Origin: Elymus sibiricus
Lineage: Eukaryota > Streptophyta > Magnoliopsida > Poales > Poaceae
DNA: 64,000 nt
Assembly (NCBI GenBank): GCA_039707655.1
Contig: CM077665.1
Coordinates: forward strand, 294,690,205 to 294,754,204
Direction: 5' to 3'
Below, piece after piece: positions 1 to 11,691 of this stretch (positions are counted from its first letter, which is position 1; each line of letters starts with the position of its first letter). Under the pieces are notes generated by a model. The model was not told the origin of the DNA. It ran no database searches and worked only from the letters and a program-made list of their open reading frames with translations. Both the position numbers and the translations under genes were made by a program.

Positions 1-1561
1 ATTTAGTGTTTGAAGAAAATCTGTTTGAATTCAAATTTAAATTTTCCAAACATGGTCAAACTTGATATCTACAGAAACTAGAATAAATTTGTGACACAAT
101 TCAAAAAGAATCAAATAAAAATTATAAATATCCTAAAAGATATGGCAAAAACAAAAACAGAACTATTCTGTTTTTAAAACAGAAATTAGAAAATAAAGAA
201 AATCCTAAATAGTGAACAGGCTACGTGGCAAGTTCCTATAGGATACGGGTGTGCGTGCGTTGGCCAAACGGGTGAACGACCACTAAATAAAATAAAACGA
301 TTCGGTCTAAATCAAAAACCAGCGGTTCACTAAAAATAAACCGATCTAATCGAACCGGTATGTGAGATCTAATCGTGGTCGTCTAGCACAGATCGGGCGG
401 AGGGGAGGGATGGCGAGCTCACCACGGTGGTCCGGCGATGTCCCGACGGTGGCCGAGGAGATGAGGTGGTCGGGGATGGCGCTCCGGTGGTCGGGGAAGG
501 CGGCGAGGGGCTCCAGTAGACGGCGGGCGACCTCCTATGCACGTTGGTGGTGACGACAAGGCGAGAGGGAGTCGGAGACAAGTGCTACGAGCTCCCGTAG
601 CTTCGGGTGAGGCGGAGCTCCAGCAAGGGTGGTAGTGGGGCGTTCTGGGTTCGGGTTTGTGGGGGTTTGGGGGGGACGGAGTGCGGGGAAGGTGGGGGTT
701 TATATAGGGGCTCGGGGGTGCTCCAAACGGCAAGGGGAGGTAGATCCGCGGCGGATCCGGTCGGCTTCGGCGATGGAAGGCGCCAGGAAGGAAAGAGGAG
801 GAAGAAGGGCGCTCGGGCAAGGGAAACGGGCGGTGGGGCCCGGGGTCAAAGAGAGAAGGGAGGGGCGAGTTCGAACGGTGGCCGATCCGAAATTATTCGG
901 TTCTGGCTTCGGGCCGAAACCTTCCTACTGGGCCGCACGTGGTTTTCCTTTTTAAAACGTTTGTTTTTCCTTTTTTTCAAAATCAGGAAACAAAACTAAT
1001 AAAAGGAAAAGAATATAAAGTCAAATATAGAAGTTTTATATACCAAAATGATCAGAAAAATAAATGCAATAAGATGAACATTTTTCCACGGCCAAAATAA
1101 ATACTTTTACAAAATATTTTTCAGAAAATGCTTAAACTGGTTTTATTTCCTTTTGCAAATATTTTTCAAATAGTCCCCTGGGTTTTATGGTTTAAATATT
1201 TCACAAAATCACCCCTGGCATGGAGGGTCATGTTCCTCCTCTCAACTTTTTTGAATTTAGTCAAGGGGGTTGAATTCAATCAACTTAAAATAGAATCAAA
1301 TGAAATAAATTCCCAAGAAGAAAAATTTCTGTAGTCTTCAAAATCCAAAATTTCAAATCCTTCAGTTGAAGAAGTCATGTCATCTTCTCTCATTGTTTTG
1401 AATTGGATGAAATTTGAATTCAAAACAAAGGGGAAAGTCATTTTATTCCCTCTCATTCAAAACTTTCAAAAAGTTTCAAATTTCACTCAGATTCAATCAC
1501 TCAATCAAACAATCAATCATTCAGTTAAATAATATAACATTCCAAAGTTTGGGATGTTACA
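1..1561 (-). mobile_element. Element 1, 3' LTR (partial; cut by window edge)
   Basis: This stretch is repeated, with few differences, at about 7165-8730. It ends at 1561 in GGGATGTTACA, which on the minus strand is the canonical TGTAACATCCC start of an LTR. It is followed directly by a polypurine tract on the minus strand. It is therefore the 3' LTR of a minus-strand retrotransposon, and about 2.1 kb of it lies outside the window. The middle (about 360-960) is strongly GC-rich and surrounds a TATA box, whereas the flanks are AT-rich. Short open frames in the GC-rich part change between the two LTR copies and are not genes. Confidence 0.88.
699..707 (-). promoter_or_regulatory. TATA box of element 1 3' LTR
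   Basis: CTATATAAA on the minus strand in the GC-rich core of the LTR, conserved at the matching place in the other LTR (7868-7876). It is the likely core promoter of the element. Confidence 0.6.
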
Positions 1562-1582
1562 AACCTACCACACTTAAAATGA
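1562..1582 (-). other. Polypurine tract of element 1
   Basis: On the minus strand the bases next to the 3' LTR read AAGTGTGGTAGGTT, a purine-rich run directly before TGTAACATCCC. This is the expected primer site for plus-strand DNA synthesis. Confidence 0.65.
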
Positions 1583-1670
1583 ATCTCGTCCTCGAGATTC
1601 GGAGAGGCTAGAAAGAAAAGGTGAGGGTTTGGGTGTCTTCTAGCTAATTCATTGACCTGAAAGTCTGGGG

Positions 1671-1688
1671 CTACCACACTTAAAATGA
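1671..1688. repeat. Second copy of the PPT-adjacent 18-mer
   Basis: CTACCACACTTAAAATGA is identical to 1565-1582, the sequence next to the 3' LTR. A third copy, 17 of 18 bases, is at 2755-2771. Confidence 0.8.
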
Positions 1689-2754
1689 GAGTTACTGGTC
1701 CCTCAATATCATGACAATCCTCTGGGGTCCTTGGCAATATGTGTCTCTTCACATTCTTCATAGTAGCTCCTTTGTTGATGTGCTCCGTTACTGGGTCTCC
1801 TTAACTGACAAGTCTCGTGATCATTCTAATTAACTTATAGATGATCTCATGGTGGTCTACCATTTCTGTTTATCCTGTAGTGAAATGAGTTTTGGCTTCA
1901 TCCTCATCGTAAAATTTCCTACGTGTGACAACCGCTGCCATGTACAAGGGTCTTCATCATACCATTCTAAGGCTTAAACAAAAGCTTCAAAGAACGTCGT
2001 TTCTCTACTATGGGTAAGTCTCTCAGATTTACCATTCCAAATAGCAAGAGCGAATGATAAGAGTATGTTGTCATGGTGATCAATCCATTCCGCACCCAAA
2101 TCATTACTCTGTATAAGGTTTGGCGAATCCCGTAAGCTAACACTTGGGCTTCCTCACAAGCGTTGCAGAATTTCTCTTGTCCACGATGAAGTTTGGATAA
2201 TTCCATTGATTCTGCAAGCTGAACAGAACACCTATTGTTTCTTCACAACTCTCATATTTACGTATTCTCCTAAGAAAAACGTCTGCTAAGCCGTCATAGT
2301 TTCTTCCAAGTTCCTTCCTTCATAAAGTTATTGCTTGATCTTCATGAACCCTGATGTCTGTGGGTTGTGGGCTCACTGTAGTACTTGTACGACTTTATCT
2401 TACCCCTTGGGGTTACTAGCGTTTCATCTTCCAACATTGCTTCAATTCATTCCATCATACCTTCGGGGTAATAAATCACAGACTTATTCTGGTTACAGAC
2501 TCCACTCTGTGGAATTTCATTTTCCTTGCCATTGGTCTGTTTACCAATAAGGTGTTGGTTCATCATAATCGTTCCTCTATTTCATCCTTATTCCATTCTC
2601 AAAATTCCAACTTCAAAAGTACTTTATTACAAATGTTGTCGTCCATATAGTTTGATATGGTCCAGCATTACCTTCACCTGTATTCATCGTGTCCAGACTC
2701 CTTGGCACGAACGCTACATTCTTTTTCCTTGGATCATGTGGTTTTATCGATTAG

Positions 2755-2771
2755 TACCACACTTAAAATGA
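2755..2771. repeat. Third copy of the PPT-adjacent 17-mer
   Basis: TACCACACTTAAAATGA repeats the sequence found at 1566-1582 and 1672-1688. Confidence 0.8.
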
Positions 2772-3012
2772 AATGTACACATGCCTGCATAGACCATATT
2801 TTCTCATGTCCTCGAAAATGGTCAAAGATCTTTGTTTATAGAGTAACAACTCATACAATTCAACATAGAGAGTCATGACACAATAAATTCTATTGATTCA
2901 TGAAGTTATTACAATCTCTGAGACTTCCGTTACATACTTCAACTCCATAATCTCAAGAAAAATAAGAGTGCTTCCTATTACATTTATTACTTCCAAAAAT
3001 CCAAGACTCAAA

Positions 3013-3948
3013 CTACTCATGTTTAGCCTTCTTCTCTGGGCAGGTATAGGAGTAGTGTCCTGTCTTGTTGCACCGATGACAAGTGATGTGGCTCAGATCC
3101 TTCCGTGTAGAAAACCACATGGTCCTTTTCTACTTCTTGGGTTGGGCTCGTTTCCTGATGCTTGGCTTACACTTATTGCAATAGCAATTAGGCCTCTCCA
3201 AGCTACAATGCAAACATCTGATGCCTTCACTTACTTGGCCTTTCTTCTTGTCGAGGTTGATCATCACTTCTAACTCCTGGGGATCATATTGCACTTCTAC
3301 TGTCGGGAAGTCTCCCAGATACTCATTCGGACAATTCTAGGAGATATATCCTTCTTCTCCACATTAATAACATGACTTGGTATCTCCAAGTGGGTCTGGT
3401 ATATCTTCCATCATCATGGGTTCTTCTATATTTTTCCTGGGGGCTTCTTTCATTGCTTCTTTCTGCTGCTTCTAGACTTCTTGTACCTTGATGTAGAGTT
3501 GACATTGTGGCAGGAAATGAGTAGTTCCTTCACACAAGAAACATGTCACTTGCCTAGTTGGGCATTCCTCAGCTAGGTGATTTTCTTCACAATGAGGGCA
3601 TCCTTCCTTGTGTTCTTCCTGAGTATGTCCTATCTCTCCACATATCTTGCATGCACAAATCTTCTTCACATGTTTGCAACGGGGCTTCTGGGTGTTGGTG
3701 ACAACATGAGATTTTTGCAGAGTCATCTTGAATTCTTCCCAAGTGATTGATGCTTGCCTTCCATGGATAGCTTCATGCACCTTCCACAAAGTTGCAGCAC
3801 CTTCTACAAAGTACTGGAGGGCATATTGGACCATTTCTTTTCTTGCAACAAAGTTATTCCTCAGGTGATCCTCCAAGTTCTGAATCCATTGTTCTGTCTC
3901 CAAGTGAGTCATTGATCCAGAAAACACGAGTCTATCTTCATTCATCAT
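3013..3948 (-). pseudogene. gag: Element 1 gag with about six zinc knuckles
   Basis: Reading right to left, residues 1-70 resemble a retrotransposon gag core (QWIQNLEDHLRNNF, then an EEF helix). This is followed by Cys/His knuckles: CKICGEIGHTQEEH, CPHCEENHLAEEC, CFLCEGTTHFLPQC, then a classical CYxCGEEGYISxNC, a Cys-rich CLHC...CYC cluster and CHRCNKTGHYSYTC. The frame is open from 3948 to 3472. It then continues without any frameshift to a stop at 3013-3015, through four in-frame stop codons, two of them inside the fourth knuckle. Gag packages element RNA in virus-like particles, and the knuckles bind nucleic acid. One to three knuckles are usual, so this number is odd. It is degenerate but clearly recognisable. 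Confidence 0.75.
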
Positions 3949-3982
3949 CTATTGGGTCTAAGGTTTTGGGGATGAGATGGGT

Positions 3983-4002
3983 AAGAGAGAGAGAGAGAGA
4001 AG
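3983..4002. repeat. (GA)n microsatellite
   Basis: About eight uninterrupted AG units between the gag and the upstream ORF of element 1. Confidence 0.85.
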
Positions 4003-4179
4003 GAATGGATACATACAACTCAAAGACACAAAACATCAAAAAAACTCAAGTCCACACATTCATAAGGTTCAATCAACACTATAGTATCACCACCCACATA
4101 AGGTTGGTATGGTCGATCACACAATTCGCATAAACGTTAATCTTTTATTCTCTCATGGTGGGGCTACTACTAAGCTAGT

Positions 4180-4905
4180 TTATATCATGTCTTCATTGCT
4201 AGTGGGTTTCTTCTGGTCATGCTTGATCTTCTCAAGTTCTTCTGCAAGATTATCCCTGTTGACGCGGAGTTTCCGATGTCATTCCTGTAGTTCCAGGAGT
4301 TGGTTCTTCAGCTTCTGTATTTCAACATCACCAGCATGTGCCATGGCCTGACTGTTCTTCAAGTCTTGACGAAACTTCTGAATCTTGGGATCGTGTTTGT
4401 TCAGATTGGCTACCTTTAGCTTCTCGGCCTTGAGGTTCTCACGAAGTGCTTCGTTCTCAAAAAATTCTGAGAGAAGGTCCATTTGAAGGTTCTTGATGTA
4501 GTGCTCCAGTTCTTGATTATACACCAGTACAGGTGAACACTTCCTCTTCTGTTCGTCTGTCACGATGATGTGTGCTCCATCAGGCTTCTGCCATCCAAGC
4601 CTTCCAAAGTAGTGGGTACCTAACTCATAACGATGACGATAGCTCAAGTGTGCGATAGCATCATGGACGGTAGTGTTCATGCCCAAATCACAGTCATGGT
4701 TCAATGTGCCATAATTGATGTCTTCGGCCTTGGGTTCTTCTTTACGTCCAAAAACTTTAGTTCTGACGCCCCAAAATCCAGACTTCCTCTTATTCACCTT
4801 GATCTCAGGTATCGGCAGCTTCATCATCTGTACTAGCTCCATGAGGAAAGGACCTCCGAGAACATCCTCGTAGTCCTCTCTTTTGTTCAGGATGTAGCTC
4901 TCCAT
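4180..4905 (-). pseudogene. Element 1 upstream coiled-coil ORF
   Basis: An open frame of 208 codons starts at 4905 (MESYILNKREDYEDVLGG). The first 120 residues are globular-looking and include KRKSGFWGVRTKVFGRK. The rest is a leucine/glutamate/lysine-rich coiled coil. The open part ends at a TGA (4279-4281), but the same frame continues for a further 32 coiled-coil codons to a stop at 4180-4182, so that TGA is probably a nonsense change. It lies between the primer binding site and gag, so it is transcribed before gag. I do not recognise a known family. A separate structural or nucleic-acid-binding protein, or an N-terminal gag part, are both possible. Confidence 0.55.
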
Positions 4906-5039
4906 CTATAGTTTGAAATAAGGAATGTTCAGTAAAAGAATTTAAGAAGGTACAAGAGTAGTGAAAAAAAAAGTTGTTCCTATCAAGGTCTTGCTATTTC
5001 TAAGCCATTTCCAATGGTCACGTCCTACAGTCAACATGT

Positions 5040-5051
5040 GCTCTGATACCA
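5040..5051 (-). other. Primer binding site of element 1 (initiator-Met tRNA type)
   Basis: The minus strand reads TGGTATCAGAGC four bases inside the 5' LTR, the standard sequence complementary to the 3' end of plant initiator tRNA-Met. It fixes the element's orientation as minus. Confidence 0.85.
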
Positions 5052-5335
5052 TTTCTGTAGCGTCCCGACTCAAAACGAGTCAAGCCTCTGTGTTATGTGC
5101 ATCCCTGGATCAGTATGCTAGCACACACAGTACATCAATGTATATATCAAAGTGCAACCACATGTAATTAATGTAAAACTGATATATACCTCAAAATCTC
5201 AGCGGAAAAAGTCAATGGGAGTGGAGTCCCAATAAACACCAACGGTAGGTTGAGTGTAGACCGTAACTCTGAATCGTACTCTGACTAGTCGTAGAAAAAT
5301 ATCTGCAACATAAAACGTTGCAGCCGTGTAGGTCA

Positions 5336-5350
5336 GCATATTGAATATGC
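5336..5350 (-). other. Conserved TTCAA-loop hairpin in element 1 LTR
   Basis: GCATATTCAATATGC on the minus strand forms a 5 bp stem with loop TTCAA, about 285 nt before the LTR 3' end. Elements 2 and H have the same loop at nearly the same distance with a different stem sequence (11305-11323 and 59061-59079). Confidence 0.55.
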
Positions 5351-5630
5351 CGGCAAGTCACAAAAGAGAGGGGTGAAAAAGAATCATCTATACTATATGC
5401 ATATATGGCAGGTGGGGCTGTAAAATTTGAGTTTTTGCGTAAAGCAAGTTTTCCCTACAACAAGAGAGGGGCAAAACCAAAACTGTTACTACATTGATGG
5501 TTGTTTAATGAGATGGTTCCACCAACCAATTCTCATACCCAAGTTAACAATAACACCCACATCATTAACATTATTTGTGTTGAGAGTTCCTAATAGTTTC
5601 AGGTCCTTTGGCTCAAGTTGTCCATGACAT

Positions 5631-5692
5631 TGGACACGACTAATCAATTAGGTTTGGTACTCTACAGAGTTTTGCACACGTTCCCCACAAGA
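5631..5692 (-). repeat. Cross-family conserved LTR block (element 1 version)
   Basis: On the minus strand this contains ACTCTGTAGAGT and CTAATTGATTAG followed by CGTGTCC. It aligns to 11630-11691, 20645-20706 and 58702-58762 in two other LTR families. Confidence 0.6.
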
Positions 5693-7867
5693 TTTGATCG
5701 CCTCTGTTGAAGTCCTCGTACTTTAGGGCTTTTGAGAACCGGATGATCAAAACATGGTCTTCCAAAGGGTTCCTCTGAGCCACTGTCGGTGCCCATCCAA
5801 TCCTACCATTCTTCTACATCTCATAGCACCGCCCGTCCAGAGTCACCACGATGTCCAACCAAGCCAGAGCCCATAATGACATGTGGCTGTGTAGGTAAGC
5901 CTCGGGTCTTGAAGTATCCATCCATCTCTTTGTGCCTGGGTGGACCTTTCTGCGTGAATACTGACACTTCTCCAGCAACACCTAGGCTAACCACTGGTTT
6001 CTCCAGGGCGCCGTTTAACCAACATCCACCCAGAGGTATATTGCATGAGGTCTTGAAAATAATTCATGAAGTCTTGAGGTCTTGATCATCAATTAATTCT
6101 CACAACTCTCATGATAAACACTCAACCAAACCCCGTCTACTAAAAGCATAGCAAAATAAAAATAACGTCACGGGCCAAGGTAACAAGGGTTTATGGGTGC
6201 ATACCACATGATACTACTCAAGAAACAAGTTTCCAAGTACCTACTTTGCATGCAATTTTGGAGGAGGTTGAACTAATGCAATAAAAACCATAGGTAAAAT
6301 ATGATCAATGTGAACTTGCCTGGTGAGGTTGATGAAGATAATACTGCTCACAGAAAAATAACTTGAAATAACTATTCGTCACTCTCCGATGAAATCTATA
6401 TAATCAAACATTGCACTCATAAGCAAACACTTCTAGCAATCAATTCTATCAATCAAAAAGTAACACAAAAACTAAACACAATAGGGTTGTGATGAAGGAA
6501 ATACTTAAGACAAAATTTAAAACAACAAAACTTCATGAAAATAACCATGGGTATTTTTCCCTACAATAACCTATCAACAAAGTATAATCTAACCAAAAAA
6601 TATTGTAGCAAATATTTTACTAGCAAAAAGAATTACTTTTGAAGAAGAACTAAGAACTATGAAAACAACACACTAAACAACATAGGTTTTTGTCTAATAA
6701 ACTTAACAACAAGGAAAACAATAAAATACAAAAATAAGAGAAAACAAAAAATATAACAACCAAGTTAACAGAAAGTAAAACTTATAAAACAATTTATAGA
6801 AAATATTTTCAAATAGGAAATCAAACTAGCAATGAAATCAATTTGCAAATTATTATAGAACTAGAATTGATTTCATACTATCCAATAACAATAAAAAAAA
6901 TAGTTTTGGTTGAAATACTACTGTTAACTAACAAAAAACAAAATAAAACTTGTCAACTAAATTAAAAGAAAATAAATTAAAAACAATTAAAACAAAAGAA
7001 ATATAAATAAACCTAAAATAAATAAAATAGATTCTGTTTTTCATGAAACCCTAATTTAAAATATTATAAAAATTCTCAAATTCTTCCTACTGATAATAAG
7101 GTTACTAGTGATTGGTAGCAAAAAGAATCAACTCAAATCAATTTTTAAACTCAAGATATAAGCAATTTAGTGTTTGAAGCAAATCTGTTTGTATTCAAAT
7201 TTACAATTTTCAAACATGGTCAAACTTGATATCTACAGGAACTATAATAAATTTGTGACACAATTCAAAAAGAATCAAATAAAAACTCTAAATATCTTAA
7301 AAGATAAAGCAAAAACAAAAACAAAAACAGAACTATTCTTTTTTTAAAACAGAAAACAGAAAATAAAGAAAATCCTAAATAGTGAACAGGCTACGTGGCA
7401 AGTTCCTATAGGCTACGGGTGTGCGTGCGTTAGCCAAACGGGTGAACGGCCACTAAATAAAAGAAAACAATTCAGTCTAAATAAAAAACCAGTGGTTCAC
7501 TAAAAATAAACCGATCTAATCGAACCGGTATGTTAGATCTAATCGTGGCCATCTAGCACAGATCGGATGGAGGCGAGGGATGGCGAGCTCACCGCGGTGG
7601 TCCGGCGATGTCCCAACGGTGGCCGAGGGGATGAGGTGGTCGGGGATGGCGCTCCGGTGGTTGGGGAAGGAGGCGAGGGGCTCCAGTCGATGGCGGGCGA
7701 CCTCCTGTGCATGTTGGTGGTGACGGCGAGGCGAGAGGGAGTCGGAGACAAGCGCTACGAGCTCCCGTAGCTTCGGGTGAGGCGGAGCTCCGACGAGGTT
7801 GGTAGTGGGGCGTTCTGGCGTCGGGTTTGTGGGGGTTTGGGGGAACGGATTCCGGGGAAGGTGGGGG

Positions 7868-7876
7868 TTTATATAG
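7868..7876 (-). promoter_or_regulatory. TATA box of element 1 5' LTR
   Basis: CTATATAAA on the minus strand, in the GC-rich core and identical in both LTR copies. Confidence 0.6.
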
Positions 7877-8730
7877 GGGCTCGGGAGTGCTCCAAACGGC
7901 AAGGGCAGGGAGATCCGCGGCGGATCCGGTCGGCTTCGGCGATGGAAGGCACCGGGAAGGAAAGAGGAGGAATAAGGGCGCTCGGGCGAGGGAAACGGGC
8001 GGTGGGGCCCGGGGTCAGAGAGAGAAGGGAGGGGCGAGTTCGAATGGTGGCCAATCCGAAATTATTCGGTTCTGGCTTCGGGCTGAAACCTTCCTACTGG
8101 GCCGCACGTGCTTTTCCTTTTTAAAACGTTTGCTTTTCCGTTTTTCCAAAATCAGGAAACAAAACTAATAAAAGGAAAAGAATATAAAGTCAAATATAGA
8201 AGTTTTATATACCAAAATGATAAGAAAAATAAATGCAATAAGATGAACATTTTTCCACGGCCAAAATAAATACTTTTACAAAATATTTTTCAGAAAATGC
8301 TTAAACTTGTTTTATTTCCTTTTGCAAATATTTTTCAAATAGTCCCCTGGGTTTTATGGTTTAAATATTTCACAAAATCACCCCTGGCATGGAGGGTCAT
8401 GTTCCTCCTCTCAACTTTTTTGAATTTAGTCAAGGGGTTTGAATTCACTCAACTTAAAATAGAATCAAATGAAATAAATTCCCAAAAAGAAAATTTTCTG
8501 TAGTCTTCAGAATCCAAAATTTCAAATCCTTCATTTGAAGAAGTCATGTCATCTTCTCTCATTGTTTTGCATTGGATGAAATTTGAATTCAAAACAAAGG
8601 GGAAAGTCATTTTATTCCCTCTCATTCAAAACTTTCAAAAAGTTTGAAATTTCACTCAGATTCAATCACTCAATCAAACAATCAATCATTCAGTTAAATA
8701 ATATATCATTCCAAAGTTTGGGATGTTACC

Positions 8731-8782
8731 CCCCTACACCATTCAAACACATTCCAGGGCTAGCCAAATCCTCGGGTGCCCT
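8731..8782. other. Short spacer between element 1 and element 3
   Basis: About 52 bp that belongs to neither neighbouring LTR. It is perhaps older host DNA or a remnant. No feature is seen. Confidence 0.4.
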
Positions 8783-10321
8783 TTATACGTCTCCAATGTA
8801 TCTATAATTTTTTATTGTTCAAGGCTATAATATTATCATTCTAGGATGCTTTTTGGGTGTTTATATACCAATTCATATTATTTTTGGGCACTAACCTATT
8901 AACCCATGCCCAATGCGAGTCGTTGTTTTCTGCATGTTTTTGACTTCTCAGGTTTACAGTACCAAACGAAGTCCAATTGCCCCGAAACTTTTTTATGATT
9001 TTTTGTAGACCAAAAGAAGATCTGGAAGCTTCGGGAGGAGACCGGAGACCACACGAGGGAGGGAGCACATAATAGGGAGCGCCCTATTGTGTGCTGGCCC
9101 CCTCGGGTGGCCTCTGACATCCCTCTCTGGCCTATAAATTCTCATTAATCCCAAAAACCCTAGAGAGCCTCCTGAAACACTTTTTCCGCCGCCGCAAGTC
9201 TTTGTTCCGCCGTGTGCCCATCTGGAGCCCTATTCCGGTGCCCTGTCGAAGGGGGGATCGATCGCGGAGGGCCTCTACATCAACGTTGTTGCTCCCATGG
9301 TGATGTGTGAGTAGTTCTCTATAGACCCACGGGTCTGTAGTTTGTACCTAGATGGCTATCTCTCTCTCTCTCTTGATCTTCAATACAAAGTTCACCGCAT
9401 CTTCACAGTGATCTATTCGATGTAATCACTTTGTGTCGTGCGTTTGTTGGGATCCGATGAATTGTGGGTTTATGTTCAGATTATTCATGAAAAGGATTTG
9501 AGTCTTCTCTTATTTCTATTATGATTCTTATTTGCATGATTATTATAGCTTCGTAAATCTCTCCGATCTATTGAAATAGTTTGGCCACCTAGATTGATAT
9601 TTCTTCAGTGAGAGGGATGCATTGTAGTGGGTTCAACATGACGGGTTTCTAAATCCCAGTGACAAAGGAGGTGACAAGATACGTCTTTGTGTTGCTGCCA
9701 CTAAGGATAAAACGATGGGGTTAATTCATATTGATTGAATTCTCTTTGTCTACATCATGTCATTGTTCTCCAAGCATTACTCTGTTTTACTTAATACTCT
9801 AGATGCGTGCTGGATAGCGGTCGATGGGTGGAGTAATAGTAATAGGTGCAGGCAGGAGTTGGCCTATTTGCTTATGGATGTGATGCCTATATACACATGA
9901 TCGTTGTCGTGAATAAATATTGCATAACTATGCGCTTTTCTACCAATTGTATGCCTACTTTATGAGAGATACCACTAGAGAACACTAGGGCCCCCGGATC
10001 TATTGACTTATAAATTTACAAAAGCTTTCAATACCTTGCTGCCATTTATTTATTTTAATTCTTTTGCAATTTATAATATTAAACTATCATCTACATACTT
10101 CACTAGCTTGCAAATAACGAGTCCAAGGGGGTTGACAACCCTCTTGCCCGCATTGGGTGCAAGTGTTTGCTTCTTTGTGTGCAGTCGCTGAAGAAGGGGG
10201 TTGCGTGCTACTCCTATTGGTTTGCTAAACCTTGGTTCTCTACTGAGGGAAATACTTATCTATATTGTGTTGCATCACCCGTTCCTCTTCACGGAAAACC
10301 CAACGCAGATCACAACTATCA
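8783..10321 (+). mobile_element. Element 3, 5' LTR (Athila/Sabrina-like)
   Basis: The start (TATACGTCTCCAATGTATC) is a slightly decayed form of the TGATACGTCTCCAACGTATC start common to Triticeae Athila-like LTRs. The LTR ends in CTATCA at 10321, immediately before an Asp-type primer site. A TATAAAT box (9133-9139) and a CT repeat (about 9358-9374) lie inside. A second, solo copy of the same LTR type is at 18885-20465. Confidence 0.85.
9133..9139 (+). promoter_or_regulatory. TATA box of element 3 LTR
   Basis: CCTATAAATTC, matched by GCCTATAAATTCC at 19254-19260 in the solo copy, followed in both by AAACCCTAG. Confidence 0.6.
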
Positions 10322-10332
10322 GGAAGGATTTC

Positions 10333-10350
10333 TGGCACCGTTGCCGGGGA
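10333..10350 (+). other. Primer binding site of element 3 (Asp tRNA type)
   Basis: TGGCACCGTTGCCGGGGA, one base from the consensus TGGCGCCGTTGCCGGGGA used by Athila-like elements. It lies 11 bases after the LTR. Confidence 0.9.
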
Positions 10351-10517
10351 GTATCACCAACCTACTATCAAGTAACTTCGCACAAATTATCAATCACTTG
10401 TTCTACTTCTTATTTACTGTTATATTTTATTTGTATCATAAAAAACCAAAAATAGAAAAATATTTATCTTTGCTAGTTTACTTGTTTGCTTGTTTCGCTT
10501 GCTTGAAAGTTGCTATC

Positions 10518-10976
10518 ATGTGTGTGTTTGAAACTAGTGATAATTCCACCTCTAGTGCGGAATCCTTAGAACATTCAACTTCACCTCTCAATAATAATGC
10601 TAAAAGAAATTTTGATGAAGTTTCTAAGGAAAAACTTGATAATCTTGCGAATGATGACCCTTCTAAAGTAGAACCTATTATGCAAACAAAGAAATTCTGT
10701 ATTGGTAGTGGTAGTATTATTGGAAAAAGTGTGATCCAAGACTTTTTCACTTGTGCTGGCTCTTTACCCTTGATAGGAGGATCTATTCTTGCTAGAACCA
10801 CTAGTTATGTGGATGTCATATCTTTGCTCAAAGTTGAATTGGAAAGAGAATTCGTTCATATGCATCCCTCCATACAATGGTTGTTTCTAGAGTTCTCTAA
10901 CATTCAAGATTTTCCTACTAAACGATTGGCTACAATATTTATCGTTCATGAATTTAATCACATTATGCAGCAAGCA
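10518..10976 (+). pseudogene. Element 3 gag-region ORF, first part
   Basis: An open frame starts at 10518 (MCVFETSDNSTSSAESLEHS). It has a Ser/Asn/Lys-rich start and an ordered segment ending HIMQQA, where element 2 has inserted at 10977. The same frame resumes at 24730, just after element 2 and one copy of its target duplication, for 21 codons before a TGA. It lies 168 bp after the primer site, where Athila-like elements carry gag. I cannot confirm gag from motifs, because no zinc knuckle is visible. Confidence 0.6.
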
Positions 10977-11304
10977 TGTGGGGACCTAGACTCATAAGTC
11001 GTGATCATCGAATGTACATGCATAGTTATCCCAGAGATCAATGCTCACTGAACACACATAAACTTAATAACAAGAGTCTTACATCCATTACGTACCGTTT
11101 TACTCAAATATGGCCTTTATGGCCAAGCCTTCATAAACTCGCAACAGAAATCTTCAACGATAGCGTGAACCCATGCCATCTGCCTTAACCCTACACACAT
11201 TCTGACTGGGAAGCGTCCTAGCTCACATAGTCGTCACCAAGGTACTCTTCATTTTATCATGTTCTTTCATGCTTGGACAATAAAATAACTAGTGGCAAGC
11301 CAAT

Positions 11305-11323
11305 GAGTACTTTGAATGTACTC
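11305..11323 (-). other. Conserved TTCAA-loop hairpin in element 2 LTR
   Basis: GAGTACATTCAAAGTACTC on the minus strand: a 6 bp stem around a loop containing TTCAA, flanked by CTTGC. It is about 330 nt from the LTR 3' end and identical to 59061-59079 in LTR H. Confidence 0.7.
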
Positions 11324-11629
11324 GCAAGCAACCCATGATTGGAGCAATATAAACAATCCATGGCGTAACCCTAAGCAAGTATTTTGCGGAAAGATGATTT
11401 TGAGTGCAATATCATGTCCTACCATTTTTGTAAAGCATGCATCAACAAGAACGGATATACATATGAACAAGTTACAGATATCAATATAAGAAGGGTTTGA
11501 ACATCACATGTTCAATCATTTCAGCAAGTCTTCTGACTTAGCTCAAGTATCTCTTTGTCACACACACACACACCAAGTTTTGTGAAAACAATGGACATAG
11601 CCCAAGAGCGGTCATCCAACTATCCTTGA

Positions 11630-11691
11630 CCGTGGACACGGCTATTCGAATAGCTTTACACTCTACAGAGGTTGCACATTTTACCCACAAG
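11630..11691 (-). repeat. Cross-family conserved LTR block (element 2, left)
   Basis: The minus strand has GTGGGTAAAATGTGCAACC, then CTCTGTAGAG, then CTATTCGAATAG and CCGTGTCCACGG. It is close to 58702-58762 of LTR H although the two families' LTRs are otherwise very different. Confidence 0.75.

Larger units (their letters stand above)
1583..3012 (-). other. Element 1 internal, non-coding 3' part
   Basis: This holds no long open frame and no protease, reverse transcriptase or integrase motif that I can see. Two extra copies of the sequence beside the polypurine tract lie at 1671-1688 and 2755-2771. The stretch fills the place where pol would be in an autonomous gypsy element, so element 1 is probably non-autonomous. 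Confidence 0.6.
5056..8730 (-). mobile_element. Element 1, 5' LTR (about 3.7 kb)
   Basis: On the minus strand the LTR runs from TGTAAC...(about 8730) to ...GGGACGCTACA (5056), followed by the Met-type primer site. Its part 7165-8730 matches 1-1561 closely. The last base at 8730 is C instead of the expected A. The portion 5056-7164 is AT-rich U5/R-like sequence and contains two short palindromes shared with other LTR families (about 5631-5692 and 5336-5350). It is annotated as the 5' LTR because the primer site adjoins it. Confidence 0.85.

Noticed and set aside
362..999. Several overlapping open frames in the GC-rich core of the element 1 LTR (also at 7516-8168)
   Set aside because: They lie on both strands in several frames, differ between the two LTR copies and show no domain. 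High GC lengthens chance ORFs.
5789..6085. 98-codon plus-strand frame in the element 1 LTR
   Set aside because: It lies in LTR sequence upstream of the conserved palindromes, on the strand opposite to the element, with no motif.
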